Positions 43,721 through 53,220 of a stretch of DNA of 64,000 bases are shown in pieces; the first letter of the stretch is position 1; each line of letters starts with the position of its first letter. Position numbers and translations under genes: made by a program. The stretch covers positions 62,001-126,000 of the forward strand of contig JABHDC010000245.1 in the NCBI GenBank assembly GCA_018673255.1, given 5' to 3'. Source of the stretch: Gemmatimonadota bacterium. GTDB taxonomy: Bacteria; Latescibacterota; UBA2968; UBA8231. Below the pieces are notes generated by a model that was given only the letters and a program-made list of their open reading frames with translations, ran no database searches and had not been told where the DNA came from.

Positions 43721-44980
43721 ATGGATACGAAATCGCCTGAGTCGGTGGGTCTCTGCTCACAGCGCCTTGCTCGCATCCGCCCTGCCATGCAGCGCTACAT
43801 CGACGATGGGCTCTATGCCGGAGTCAGCACGCTACTGGCCCGACACGGTGCTGTCGTGCACCAGGAGCAGGCAGGCTTTGCGGATCAGGAGGCGGGCACG
43901 TCGATGGCACCCGACACGCTCTTCCGTGTCTACTCGATGACGAAGCCGATCGCCGCCACGGCGCTCATGACGCTGCATGAAGAGGGACGCTTTCAACTCT
44001 TTGATCCCATCGCCAAGTACCTCCCGGATTTCGAGGGCGTGCAGGTGCTGGAAACCGATGCGGATGGCAATCAGCGACGTGTCGCGCCGGCGCGGCCCCC
44101 GACGATACGCGATCTGCTCACCCACACGGCGGGATTCACCTATCACTTCTGTGAGGGCACGCCGGTGGCACAGATGTATGGTGAGGGAGGCAATGTCATG
44201 GAGCACCAGCCCCTGGCCCAGGCCGTGGCCGACCTGGCGCGGTTACCGCTGGCATTCCATCCGGGATCGCGCTGGCACTACGGCGTCAACATCGATGTCG
44301 CTGCCGCCGTGGCGCAGAAACTGGCGGATCAGCCATTTGATGAGTTGCTACGCGATCGTCTACTGGTGCCGCTGGGCATGGTCGACACGCATTTCTGCGT
44401 GCCGGCGGCGAAACGGTCACGCGTCGCCACAACCTACGGCGTGGCTGACATTGCGGAGCCCGACTACTGCATGGCGAAGATCGTCGAGTTGTATGGCCAG
44501 TCAGATGCCCTGACAGCCCTCGATGTCGAGAGGAGCAGTCCGGTCAACCTTGAAGGGTTCGCCCGTGGCGGCCATGGGCTCATCATGTCGATCGGTGATT
44601 ACGCACGTTTCGCACAGATGCTGCTCAATGGCGGAGAACTCGAAGGGGAGCGGGTGCTGGGACGCAAGACCGTCGAATTCATGCACAGCAACCACCTCGC
44701 CCAGGATCAGCTGCCGATGCAGATCACCGAGGAGATCGGGCTGCCCGGGTATGGCTTCGGTCTGGGTTCACGCGTGTGCATGGATCCGGCCGCGACCCAG
44801 GTCCCCAGCTCACCCGGTGAATTTGGTTGGGGGGGTGCAGCCAATACCTACTTCTGGGTGGATCCGGTGGAGGGCATGGTCGGCGTCTTCATGGCGCAGA
44901 AGATGACGCCACCGGAGACCCCGCAACTCGATTTCCAGGCATTGGCCTACCAGGCGCTGGTAGACGAGAGCCCTGTCTAG
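43721..44980 (+). CDS. Beta-lactamase-fold serine hydrolase (class C-like/esterase)
   Basis: A 419-residue serine hydrolase. The nucleophile motif is Ser72-Met-Thr-Lys75 (YSMTKP); a Tyr in GSRWHYGVNIDVAAAV takes the place of the YxN/YSN motif; a C-terminal EFGWGGAANTYFWVDP stands for the KTG-like element. There is no signal peptide, so this is more like family VIII esterases or DAP-peptidase-like enzymes than a secreted beta-lactamase. It stands alone, 102 bases after the PhyH gene. Confidence 0.9.
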   Translation: MDTKSPESVGLCSQRLARIRPAMQRYIDDGLYAGVSTLLARHGAVVHQEQAGFADQEAGTSMAPDTLFRVYSMTKPIAATALMTLHEEGRFQLFDPIAKYLPDFEGVQVLETDADGNQRRVAPARPPTIRDLLTHTAGFTYHFCEGTPVAQMYGEGGNVMEHQPLAQAVADLARLPLAFHPGSRWHYGVNIDVAAAVAQKLADQPFDELLRDRLLVPLGMVDTHFCVPAAKRSRVATTYGVADIAEPDYCMAKIVELYGQSDALTALDVERSSPVNLEGFARGGHGLIMSIGDYARFAQMLLNGGELEGERVLGRKTVEFMHSNHLAQDQLPMQITEEIGLPGYGFGLGSRVCMDPAATQVPSSPGEFGWGGAANTYFWVDPVEGMVGVFMAQKMTPPETPQLDFQALAYQALVDESPV

Positions 44981-45134
44981 GAATCAGCATCGTGAAATGC
45001 TGGCTACGAGCCAGGATGGATCGGCGCCAGGACACAAGGACCATTCCCGACAGGGCACCAGGGCAGGCAGCGGGTGCCTGTGGCACCCGGAGCAGTTCCA
45101 CCGAGTGGGGTGTGGGCCACTGGAAAGCGACGGT
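44981..45134. other. Spacer between converging genes with stem-loops
   Basis: CGGGTGCC-tgt-GGCACCCG (45071-45089) is a perfect 8-bp stem with a 3-base loop, and CAGCAT/ATGCTG plus TGGCT/AGCCA form smaller stems near 44986-45015. No U-tract follows, so termination by these is only a guess. Confidence 0.4.
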
Positions 45135-46178
45135 CTACTCGCTGGCCGAATGGCCACCAGAGAGTTCGTGGCGCAGTCGATCGATCAGACGATCCGGTGG
45201 ATCCACAGGCAGGCACACCGGACGGCGTTCGAGGGCACTGACGTAGATGCCGAGAACGGTATTGAAGTCTGTGAGGGCTGATTCCAGATGCAGGGGATGG
45301 ATGGAGTTATCCTCTTCCAGCCAGTCGAACATCGCCTCACTCATCCGTGCCTGACCCAGGATATCCTCCGCCGGGTACTCGTGCTGGCCAGCCTCGATGC
45401 GGCCGTCGATGCCGATCTCCCAGGACCACATGGTCCAGTGGATGTAGCCGCGCGTACCGTGAACGGCGACACGCTTGTGGGTGTGGATGCCCTCACGGCC
45501 AACCTTTGGTGCCGTCTCTCCGCTCTGCAGGTGCGCCTGCACCTGGTCATCGAAGCTGATCACGGCCTGGGCACTGTCAGGGGCGAAGTGCTTGCGGGGG
45601 GTATCGACCAGCCCCGAGGTCCCGCTCACCTGCCCGAAGACCTGCACCGGCCGGCGTCCCGGCAGAAAGGCGCCGATGGCCTGCAGCGAGTGGGTTCCCT
45701 GATAGGCCAGATTCATGCCGCAGCTCGCCTCGACGCTGAGCACATCACCGATCTGACCGTCCTGAACACGCTGCTGCAGTTCGAAGCGCCGTGGGTGGAA
45801 GTGCAGCTGGTGATTGATCGCCACTTTCAGGCTCGTCGTGGCGGCGAAGGCCGCCAACGCCCGATAGTCTTCACCTTCGATGGCCAGTGGCTTCTCGACG
45901 ATGAGGGCGCCCACGCCGGCGTCCTGTGCAGCCTTCAGCACCTCGAGACGGACCGTCGGCGGTGTGTTGACGTGCACGAGATCCGGTTGTTCCCGTTCGA
46001 ACATCTCGCGGTAGTCGACATACCTAGCCTCGACACCGAATTCATCTGCAAAGGCGGAGAGATGCTCCGCCGTGCGTGCCGAGACGGCGACCAGCCGACC
46101 GCGATCGATATGCTGATAGGCTTCAGCCAGTCCCCGCGCCCGGTTCGGTCCCACACCGATGATCGCACACTTGTACAT
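45135..46178 (-). CDS. Gfo/Idh/MocA-family oxidoreductase
   Basis: A 347-residue oxidoreductase opening MYKCAIIGVGPNRARGLAEA, a Rossmann start with GVGPNR instead of the usual GxGxxG, then IVEKPLAIEG with the conserved EKP. The C-terminal half has the typical open beta sheet (QVFGQVSGTSGLVDTPRKHF). Its substrate is likely a sugar or sugar acid. It begins three bases after the SGNH hydrolase stop, so both belong to one minus-strand transcript. Confidence 0.88.
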   Translation of the reverse strand: MYKCAIIGVGPNRARGLAEAYQHIDRGRLVAVSARTAEHLSAFADEFGVEARYVDYREMFEREQPDLVHVNTPPTVRLEVLKAAQDAGVGALIVEKPLAIEGEDYRALAAFAATTSLKVAINHQLHFHPRRFELQQRVQDGQIGDVLSVEASCGMNLAYQGTHSLQAIGAFLPGRRPVQVFGQVSGTSGLVDTPRKHFAPDSAQAVISFDDQVQAHLQSGETAPKVGREGIHTHKRVAVHGTRGYIHWTMWSWEIGIDGRIEAGQHEYPAEDILGQARMSEAMFDWLEEDNSIHPLHLESALTDFNTVLGIYVSALERRPVCLPVDPPDRLIDRLRHELSGGHSASE

Positions 46179-46181
46179 GAT

Positions 46182-47147
46182 TCAGATCCTCATGGCCTCA
46201 AAGGCCTGCGCGTAGAGCCAATGACCGAAGTCATTCGGGTGATTGATGTTGTTGCCCAGGAGCGAGGATGGGCTCTTGCGCCGCAGGACCATCTCCCACG
46301 TGCTCCACACGTCCACGTAACCACAGCCCGCTTCGGCTGCAGCCTGACGGGTGGCGTCGGCGAAGCGGTCCATCCGGTGGCTGCCGTAGTGCCAGTCGTC
46401 ATTGGGCGGGAAGGCTGAGAAGAGGATGACATCGGCCCCCTTCTGCGCCCGGATCATCTTCACGATGGTCACCAGGTTCGCCTGAAACAATGCCGGCTCA
46501 GGGCCGCCGATGTTGTGGTCGTTCATCCCGAACCCCACCAGTGCGAGGTCCGGCTGATCGGCGGTTCCCATGTACCTGTCGAACCAGTCGATGCCCTGTT
46601 GTGACGAGTATCCTGAAATGGATACGTCCTGAACCTCCACCTTCACACCGGCGAACTGCTTCTCGAGGTAGTGGGCGAAGCGCTGCTGAAATCGATAACG
46701 GGGCTCGGAGGCTTCACCGCCCGCCGTGATACTGTCGCCGTAGGTGGCGACGCGGAAAGTTCCACCCGCTTCAAGCTTTCTGTGCGTGGCACCCATGGCC
46801 TGCGTCTGATCATTCGGCCTGGCCCAGGGTTGCCCGTTGGTCGTGGTGTAGTCAGCGAACACGAACCACGCGTGATTCGAGAAACCCGGGAATCTCTCGT
46901 GATCGAAGTCCTGCTGCCCATACAGCATGTTCGTCGAGAAGTCCGGTATGTGGGAGGCGGGTGTGCGGTGGATCGTTCCGGCGACGTGGTCGACGACGTA
47001 GTCGACTCCCTCCGTATAGACCACGCTGCCCTCTTTGTGGGCCGAAAATGTGGAGCGCAGGACCGGGGAGCCCTCCACGATCTGGTCGAAGCAGAGATTG
47101 GCCGGCTCACACTTCACCAGCACCAGGCTCTCGCCACACACGCGCAT
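46182..47147 (-). CDS. SGNH/GDSL hydrolase
   Basis: A 321-residue protein with an N-terminal beta domain (about residues 1-120) and a GDSL/SGNH esterase domain: nucleophile in VATYGDSITAGGEASE, oxyanion Gly in ISGYSSQQG, Asn in GFGMNDHNIGG, and the catalytic Asp-x-x-His region as NNINHPNDFGHW. It probably removes acyl groups from carbohydrates. GGAGG lies five bases before the ATG at 47147; a GTG 15 bases upstream is also in frame. The helicase gene ends 19 bases before. Confidence 0.88.
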   Translation of the reverse strand: MRVCGESLVLVKCEPANLCFDQIVEGSPVLRSTFSAHKEGSVVYTEGVDYVVDHVAGTIHRTPASHIPDFSTNMLYGQQDFDHERFPGFSNHAWFVFADYTTTNGQPWARPNDQTQAMGATHRKLEAGGTFRVATYGDSITAGGEASEPRYRFQQRFAHYLEKQFAGVKVEVQDVSISGYSSQQGIDWFDRYMGTADQPDLALVGFGMNDHNIGGPEPALFQANLVTIVKMIRAQKGADVILFSAFPPNDDWHYGSHRMDRFADATRQAAAEAGCGYVDVWSTWEMVLRRKSPSSLLGNNINHPNDFGHWLYAQAFEAMRI

Positions 47148-47166
47148 CGTCACCTCCACCACAGTT

Positions 47167-49611
47167 TCACTCGCCCCAGAACAGGGCGGCCGCCTCTTCG
47201 ATCGCTTCCGGGGTCCGTGTCACGACAGGGCTCCTCCACCAGGGCGGAAATAGCTCGCGATACTCCTCACGACCGAAGCGGCGATCGATCAGCAACAGCA
47301 GGCCACGATCGCGTTCGGTGCGGATCACGCGTCCGGCCGCCTGCAGGACGCGATTCATGCCCGGATAGGTGTAGGCGTAGGCAAAGCCGGCTGACTCGCG
47401 TTCGTCGTAATAGCCGCGAATCAGGTCGCGCTCCAGGCAGATCTGCGGCAGTCCGACACCGACGACGATGGCACCCACGAGGCGTTCGCCGACCAGGTCG
47501 ATGCCTTCGCCAAAGATGCCTCCCATGACGGCAAAACCCACGACGGTGTCTGGATTGTTGACGCGGAACACGTCGAGGAATTGCTCCTTCTGTGGCTCCG
47601 ACATGCGGGGTACCTGGACCATGATCATGGTGCCATAGGGGGCAACCTTCTCAAAACGGCCCACGACCTCCTGCAGATACTTGTAGGAGGGGAAATAGAC
47701 GATGTAGTTGCCACGGTGGTGTTTGACGGCCGCAGCGATGGCGGCGGCCACGTCGTCGTAGGAATGGGCCCGACCCTTGTAGGTGGTATCGATCTCGTCA
47801 TCGACGAGGACGGCCAGATTCTCAGGGGGGAAGGGCGAGGGCAACTCGATGGTGTAGTCCGCCCGTTCCCCACCCAGCAACCGGCGGAAATAATCGACGG
47901 GGGTCAGTGTGGCAGAGAAGAAGGTCGCCGAACGCCCGCGCTTGAGCGCTTCACCCAGTCGTTGTGCCGGGTCGAGGCAATAGAGTCGCAGGCGCAGGTC
48001 GTGGCCCGCCTTCTCGCCATAGGTGACGTAGTGTTCGTCGTAGAGATCGGCGACGCGCTGGAAGGTGACGAAAGCGAAGAAGAGATCCAGCAGGTCCTCG
48101 CGCCACGGCGTAGGTCGATTGCGGGCCAGCACGGGCTCGACTTCGGCCTGGGCCCGCTGCAATAGGGGCAGCACATCTTCGGGCAGATCTCGATCGAGCC
48201 AACCGCGGCCGTCCCCTTCGTCGTCGACGCGCTGCAACTGGACTTTGAGGAAGGCATCAATCGTGTCCAGGGCGTGGGCGACGGCGGGTTCGGGCTCCTT
48301 CAGAGACTGGGCGACCCGCCGCACGTGCGTGCGAGACAATTGTGCCGAATACATATCCCGGGCCCGGTCGACGAGATTGTGCGCCTCGTCGATGAGGAAG
48401 GCATAGTCCCCGGTGCCATCCTGGAAATAGCGCTTGAGGAATGACTTGGGGTCGAAGACGTAGTTGTAGTCGCAGACGATGACATCGGACCAGTTCGACA
48501 GGTCCAGGCTCAATTCGAAGGGACAGACCGTATGCTTGCGCGCCGCCGCCTCGATGCACGTGCGTGTGAAGGCGTCGTTTGAGTGGAAGGTGTCCTCGAT
48601 CGCATCGTTGGCGCGATCGTGATACCCGAGGGCGAATTCGCACAGGTCCGGATCACAGGCCTTGCCGTCCCGGGCATTGAAACAGATGCGATCCTTGGCG
48701 GTGAGTGTCACCGACTTGATGCGGGCCCCGGCTTCACGCAGATCGTCGAGTGCTTTCTCAGCGACGGTGCGCCCCGAGGTCTTGGCCGTCAGATAGAAGA
48801 CCTTCTCCAGCCTGGTGCCCTCGCCTGACAGGGCCCGAACGGCTGGATACAGGGCTGACACGGTCTTGCCGATCCCAGTGGGTGCCTGGGCGAAGAGTCG
48901 GCCCTTCGATGACACGGTCTCGTAGACGGCGTCGGACATCTCTTCCTGGCCTGGGCGAAACTCGTCGAAGGGGAAACGCATCCGGTGCAGGGAGCGATCG
49001 CGGCGATCGCACCAGGTGTGCCAGATTCGTGCCCAGCTCAGGTAGCGGGTGACGGTGGCGATGAAGAACTCGGCCAGCTCGCCCCGTGACATGGTGCGCC
49101 GATCTTCGAGCAGCCGCTCCGTATCCAGCTGCACGTAGGTGAGCTGCACGTCCACTTCATCCAGTCCGCGTTGCTGGGCCAGGATGTAGGCATAGATCTT
49201 CGCCTGGGCCCAGTGTTCGGGGTTGTCGGCACGGTCCTCATTCAGCGCCGCATAGGTCGTCTTGATCTCTTCGACCAGCAGACGCCCCTTTTCCTCCAGC
49301 ACACCGTCGGCGCGGCCACTGATGTCGAGACGCAGTGGGGCAATGGGCACGCCCTCCTCGTCTCTGCCCGGTGGCTCGGGGTCGTCGACCTGGAAGCGTA
49401 TCGGTACTTCGCTCCGGTAATTCTCCGATCGCTGATCCTGGACGAATTGATGCCCGCGGGTGCCTTCAACGGCACGTGAGGCCGACATGAAGGCGGCGCC
49501 CAGATCACCGGAACGCAGCACGAATGAGATCAGTTCGCGCACTGCGATGCGCAGCAGCACGGGTTCCATGCTGGTTACGAGTGTGTTGTCAGACACGCTG
49601 GCGTCCGTCAT
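47167..49611 (-). CDS. DinG/XPD-like helicase with N-terminal PD-(D/E)xK nuclease domain
   Basis: An 814-residue protein. Residues about 60-170 contain a RecB/Cas4-like nuclease core (DISGRADGVLEEKG and LLVEEIKTTYAAL give the Asp and ExK). A superfamily-2 helicase follows: Walker A QAPTGIGKT, a cysteine set for an XPD-type 4Fe-4S cluster (RICFNARDGKACDPDLC and HTVCPFE), the DEAH box AFLIDEAHNLVDRARDM, and C-terminal motif V/VI with VLQAAGRVIRTERDRG. It should unwind DNA or R-loops 5' to 3' and perhaps cut it. No strong Shine-Dalgarno marks the start; ATG at 49611 is chosen, with 49644 and 49569 also possible. Confidence 0.88.
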   Translation of the reverse strand: MTDASVSDNTLVTSMEPVLLRIAVRELISFVLRSGDLGAAFMSASRAVEGTRGHQFVQDQRSENYRSEVPIRFQVDDPEPPGRDEEGVPIAPLRLDISGRADGVLEEKGRLLVEEIKTTYAALNEDRADNPEHWAQAKIYAYILAQQRGLDEVDVQLTYVQLDTERLLEDRRTMSRGELAEFFIATVTRYLSWARIWHTWCDRRDRSLHRMRFPFDEFRPGQEEMSDAVYETVSSKGRLFAQAPTGIGKTVSALYPAVRALSGEGTRLEKVFYLTAKTSGRTVAEKALDDLREAGARIKSVTLTAKDRICFNARDGKACDPDLCEFALGYHDRANDAIEDTFHSNDAFTRTCIEAAARKHTVCPFELSLDLSNWSDVIVCDYNYVFDPKSFLKRYFQDGTGDYAFLIDEAHNLVDRARDMYSAQLSRTHVRRVAQSLKEPEPAVAHALDTIDAFLKVQLQRVDDEGDGRGWLDRDLPEDVLPLLQRAQAEVEPVLARNRPTPWREDLLDLFFAFVTFQRVADLYDEHYVTYGEKAGHDLRLRLYCLDPAQRLGEALKRGRSATFFSATLTPVDYFRRLLGGERADYTIELPSPFPPENLAVLVDDEIDTTYKGRAHSYDDVAAAIAAAVKHHRGNYIVYFPSYKYLQEVVGRFEKVAPYGTMIMVQVPRMSEPQKEQFLDVFRVNNPDTVVGFAVMGGIFGEGIDLVGERLVGAIVVGVGLPQICLERDLIRGYYDERESAGFAYAYTYPGMNRVLQAAGRVIRTERDRGLLLLIDRRFGREEYRELFPPWWRSPVVTRTPEAIEEAAALFWGE

Positions 49612-49755
49612 GTGGCAAGGGGAAGGGGTGTAGCAAGACTCCATGGACCGTGCGAATATAGCGGGTTAGTATAACCGATGCGCTGCCCCATTTGGCGGCC
49701 TCGTGCACCCACCCACCCGATGTATCCGAACCACGGTCAGAGGAGTCCGAACGCC

Positions 49756-50643
49756 ATGTCCCAACTGAGTCCAACCCCCGTCCGCCTGGGGGTGATTGGC
49801 GGTTCCGGTGTCTACCAGATGCAGGATGTGGAGGTCGTCGCTGAACATGATCTGACGACGCCTTTCGGCCGCCCGTCGGATCCGGTGGTGGAGACGAAGA
49901 TCGGTGACCGGTCTGTCTTCTTCCTGCCCCGTCACGGCAAAGGACATCGCTACACACCGTCCGAGGTACCCTATCGGGCCAATGTGCACGTGCTCAAGCA
50001 ACTGGGCGTCACCCATCTGTTGTCGGTGAGTGCCGTCGGCATCATGCAGCCCCACATCCGGCCCGGGGACATGGTGATTCCAGACCAGATCTTCGATCGC
50101 ACCAAAGACACACGGCCCTCCACCTTCTTCGGCGATGGCATCGTTGGCCATGTGTCGCTGGCCGATCCTTTCTGCGATGATCTGCGCCAGGTTGTGGCGG
50201 CCGCGGCGCGCGCCTGTGGTGCGACTGTGCACGAGGGTGGCACGTATGTCTGCATGGAGGGCCCACAATTCTCGACCCGCGCCGAGTCGAACTTCTATCG
50301 CAGCAGCGTGGATGCTACCGTCATTGGCATGACGGCGATCCCGGAGGCCAAACTCGCCCGTGAAGCGGAGATGTGTTATGCCACGCTTGCCATGGGGACA
50401 GATTACGACTGCTGGCACGAAGAGGAAGAGGATGTTTCGGTAGAAGCGGTGATCGCGATCCTGAAGGCGAATGCCGAATTGGGCAATCGCGTCGTGCAGG
50501 ATGTGGGGGTGCGGCTGCCGGCGGCGGCCGACTGTGCCTGCCATGCAGCGGCCCGCTTCGCCATCATCACGTCACCGGATGCCATCAGTGATGAGGCCAA
50601 ACAACGCCTGTGTGTCCTCTACGGACACTACTTCGGTGAGTGA
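49756..50643 (+). CDS. mtnP: S-methyl-5'-thioadenosine phosphorylase
   Basis: A 295-residue purine-nucleoside-phosphorylase-fold enzyme that splits methylthioadenosine with phosphate into adenine and methylthioribose 1-phosphate, feeding methionine salvage. It has LGVIGGSGVYQM at the start, the phosphate-binding LPRHGKGHRYTPSEVPYRAN, and the family motif YVCMEGPQFSTRAESNFYR with IGMTAIPEAKLAREAE for base and ribose. The start at 49756 follows AGGAG by ten bases; the longer upstream frame is not conserved in sequence character. It is divergent from the helicase gene. Confidence 0.94.
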   Translation: MSQLSPTPVRLGVIGGSGVYQMQDVEVVAEHDLTTPFGRPSDPVVETKIGDRSVFFLPRHGKGHRYTPSEVPYRANVHVLKQLGVTHLLSVSAVGIMQPHIRPGDMVIPDQIFDRTKDTRPSTFFGDGIVGHVSLADPFCDDLRQVVAAAARACGATVHEGGTYVCMEGPQFSTRAESNFYRSSVDATVIGMTAIPEAKLAREAEMCYATLAMGTDYDCWHEEEEDVSVEAVIAILKANAELGNRVVQDVGVRLPAAADCACHAAARFAIITSPDAISDEAKQRLCVLYGHYFGE

Positions 50644-50682
50644 CCTCACCAAGCAATGTCGAGAGGCTGAGAGGTGGAAGAA

Positions 50683-51774
50683 ATGAATGAGCCTCTGCGG
50701 TTGGCCGTTGTCGGCGTCGGCCGGATCGGTCAGTTCCACGCCCAGCACTTCCAGGAACTTGCCGCTGAGCGAGGTGACTGCGAACTGGTCGCCGTTGCCG
50801 ATCGCCACGCAGACACGGCGGCACGTGTCGCCACCCGCCTGCAGGCAGGTCAGGATGCCGCCATTGCTGCCTTCGACTCGACGGAGGCGCTCATTGCAGC
50901 GGGTGTGGCCGATGCCGTCCTGGTTGCGTCACGTACCGAAGACCATCAGCGTGACTCGATGGCGCTGGTCGAGGCCCGATTGCGGGTATTGCTGGAGAAA
51001 CCGCTGGCAGATACGCTCGATGAGGCCCGAGACTTCGGTGCCTGGCTTGATGAGGATGAGACGCGCGCCCGTGCGGTGATGCTCGCCTTTCAGCGGCGTT
51101 ACGATCCGGCCATGTTGCGTGCGCGGCAACTACTGCAGGACGGAGTCATCGGCGAACTGTTCAAGATCGTCTCCATCCTCGAAGATCCGGAGCCGCCGCC
51201 CAACGGTTACCAGAGTGCCGGATTGCTGACGGACATGGGAGTGCACAATGCCGATGAGATTCTCTGGCTCAGTGAGGCTGAGCCCACGGCGATCGCCGGG
51301 TTTGGGGCACGTCTACACAACCAACAGATCGCTGATGTCACGGCGGAGGACTTCGACGACGTCTTCGTGCAGATGTGGCTCGGTGAGTGCATGACGGCGC
51401 AGCTGCAGGTGAGTCGCAATCATGTGGCCGGCTACCGCAACGAGTGTCTGCTCTTCGGTCGTGAGGGCCGCATTCACGTGGGCCACTTCGACGACGATCC
51501 GCTACGGGTCTGGCTCGAGGTCTACGGCCGTGAACACAATGTGATCGAGAAGAGGGTGTACGATCTGCGAGACTACGAATGCCCCGTACCCGTCTTCATC
51601 CGTCGCTTCGGACTCGCCTACAAGGCAGAGGCGGCGGACTTCATCGATCGGTGTACAAAGAATGAGCCCTTCGCGGTAACCCACCAGGTTGGGCTCAGAG
51701 CGATGGAGATTGTGACGGCTGGCGCCCGTGCGCTCAAGACGGGGGACCAGGTCGCACCGATGTCCGGCGCCTGA
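50683..51774 (+). CDS. Gfo/Idh/MocA-family oxidoreductase (myo-inositol-dehydrogenase-like)
   Basis: A 363-residue oxidoreductase: LAVVGVGRIGQFHAQHFQEL at the start, LLEKPLADTL with the conserved EKP, and in the C-terminal domain LTDMGVHNADEILWLSEAEP, the pattern of inositol dehydrogenase (IolG-like). The cofactor is NAD(P); inositol or a similar polyol is a reasonable guess. A GTG at 50674 is in frame nine bases before the chosen ATG. The gene follows mtnP by 39 bases and may share its transcript. Confidence 0.88.
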   Translation: MNEPLRLAVVGVGRIGQFHAQHFQELAAERGDCELVAVADRHADTAARVATRLQAGQDAAIAAFDSTEALIAAGVADAVLVASRTEDHQRDSMALVEARLRVLLEKPLADTLDEARDFGAWLDEDETRARAVMLAFQRRYDPAMLRARQLLQDGVIGELFKIVSILEDPEPPPNGYQSAGLLTDMGVHNADEILWLSEAEPTAIAGFGARLHNQQIADVTAEDFDDVFVQMWLGECMTAQLQVSRNHVAGYRNECLLFGREGRIHVGHFDDDPLRVWLEVYGREHNVIEKRVYDLRDYECPVPVFIRRFGLAYKAEAADFIDRCTKNEPFAVTHQVGLRAMEIVTAGARALKTGDQVAPMSGA

Positions 51775-51822
51775 TCCCCCGACGGAACTGATCCTGAGAT
51801 GCTGCGGAGCTGATGGACTTCG

Positions 51823-53124
51823 CTACCTCGAACTCCTTGTCCGCGACGCGCTCTTCCTCGCCGGGGTCTTCTTGCCTTCGTAGCGCCGCAGCGTATTGCC
51901 GTCCTTCACGGCTTCCCAGATCTCCTTGAACTTCTTCGAGCCATCGTCCTCCACTGGCAGCATCACCGAGCCGCGCTCACACACCGGCATGGCATGAGCA
52001 GGATACACGCGCTGCAACTCTTCCTTGCTGCAGCCGAAGTAGACGACTTCGCCTGAGGCGCGCGAGTAGCGGTAGACGTGGTGGGCCTTGTCGACCCAGT
52101 GATAGTCGACGGTCAGTTTCTTGATGGTTCGCTCGTCGAGATCGATGCCGAGACCTGGCTTGTCCGGTACCTGATGAAAACCGCCGCGCAACTGAATCTT
52201 CTTACTGATCAGCTGCTCCTTCCAGATGTTCATACACGTGATCGCGGGCCACTTGGCCGCTTTGTGCACGGCACCCAGGTGGGCGGCCCACGTCGTGGTG
52301 ATGCCCGTGCCGACCAGCTGCAGCCAGTAGGGCTTGTTGGCCGCATCGGCGATCGCCGTCTGTTCGGCGATACTGCGGGCGCCGGCGCACACGACGAAAC
52401 CATCGGTCACGTCTTGGGCCAGGGTCGTCATGATCGGTGGTGAGCCGTAGTGCATGGCGACGGCCTTGTTGATCCGTGAGCGGATCTGCTGCGATCCGGC
52501 CACATCACCCTGCGGGATCGGCGACTCGATCATGGCCACCTGCGGATAGGCTTCCATCTGCTTCAGGTGGGCGACGGCATTGGCCGCATTGTCGAGGGTG
52601 CCATTGTAGTCGAAGTCGAGATGGAAGTGGGCCGGAACGCGTTTGAGGACCGCCTCCACGGCACCGCGCACGTCCTGCCAGGTGCGAGCCTTGAGTTTGG
52701 CTGACGTATATCCCGCCTTGTGGGCATCGTAACACTGCTGGGCCCAATCGGCGGCGGGCATGTCCATGTTCCACCAGGAGAGGGGCACGTAGTCGCGCAC
52801 CTTGTTTCCGAGCAACTGATAGGCGGGCACGTTCTCGTGTTTGCCCATGGCGTCGAAGATGGCCATCTGCACGCCGGCGCCGATGCCGTCATTCCACATG
52901 AGTGAGGCCGCCTCTTCACCCAGGATCTGGTCTTCGATGTCCTCGGGGACCTTCGACCACGTGTAGTTGGGGATCGTCTCCCCGATGCCGACGATGCCAT
53001 TGTCCATCGTCAACCGGCAGATCTGGGTGATGTGCCAGTGGGGGAGCCAGTACTTCAGATGTTTGTCGGTGTGGGGCGTGAAGGGAACGTTGAGATAGGT
53101 GAGCTCGATCGATTTGATCTTCAT
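51823..53124 (-). CDS. Atypical enolase-superfamily (MR/MLE) protein
   Basis: A 433-residue relative of mandelate racemase/muconate lactonizing enzymes. The capping domain starts MKIKSIELTYLNVPF; the barrel has KxK in SAKLKARTW, Asp in HLDFDYNG and Glu in AMIESPIPQG. The place of the third metal ligand reads HYGSPPIMTTLAQD with no obvious acidic residue in the usual spot, and the end of the barrel reads WLQLVGTGITTTWAAHLGAV without a clear catalytic His. A Lys/Arg/Ser-rich tail (GKKTPARKSASRTRSSR) ends the chain. It may be a changed-function or inactive member. Confidence 0.8.
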   Translation of the reverse strand: MKIKSIELTYLNVPFTPHTDKHLKYWLPHWHITQICRLTMDNGIVGIGETIPNYTWSKVPEDIEDQILGEEAASLMWNDGIGAGVQMAIFDAMGKHENVPAYQLLGNKVRDYVPLSWWNMDMPAADWAQQCYDAHKAGYTSAKLKARTWQDVRGAVEAVLKRVPAHFHLDFDYNGTLDNAANAVAHLKQMEAYPQVAMIESPIPQGDVAGSQQIRSRINKAVAMHYGSPPIMTTLAQDVTDGFVVCAGARSIAEQTAIADAANKPYWLQLVGTGITTTWAAHLGAVHKAAKWPAITCMNIWKEQLISKKIQLRGGFHQVPDKPGLGIDLDERTIKKLTVDYHWVDKAHHVYRYSRASGEVVYFGCSKEELQRVYPAHAMPVCERGSVMLPVEDDGSKKFKEIWEAVKDGNTLRRYEGKKTPARKSASRTRSSR

Positions 53125-53220
53125 GACGTAAGACTCTCCCCAGCAGGGTTGGAGGCGTTGGCGCGCGTCAATTTGAAGGACGGCACGACACGGATCAAGG
53201 CCTGGCCGAAGGCAGCAACT

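Noticed and set aside
45288..46418. 376-residue plus-strand open frame
   Set aside because: Antisense to the Gfo/Idh gene and the end of the SGNH gene; no motif.
47167..49611. CRISPR-associated Cas4/CasDinG assignment
   Set aside because: A RecB-like core with a DinG-like helicase suggested it, but no other cas gene or CRISPR array lies in the window and stand-alone fusions of this kind are common.
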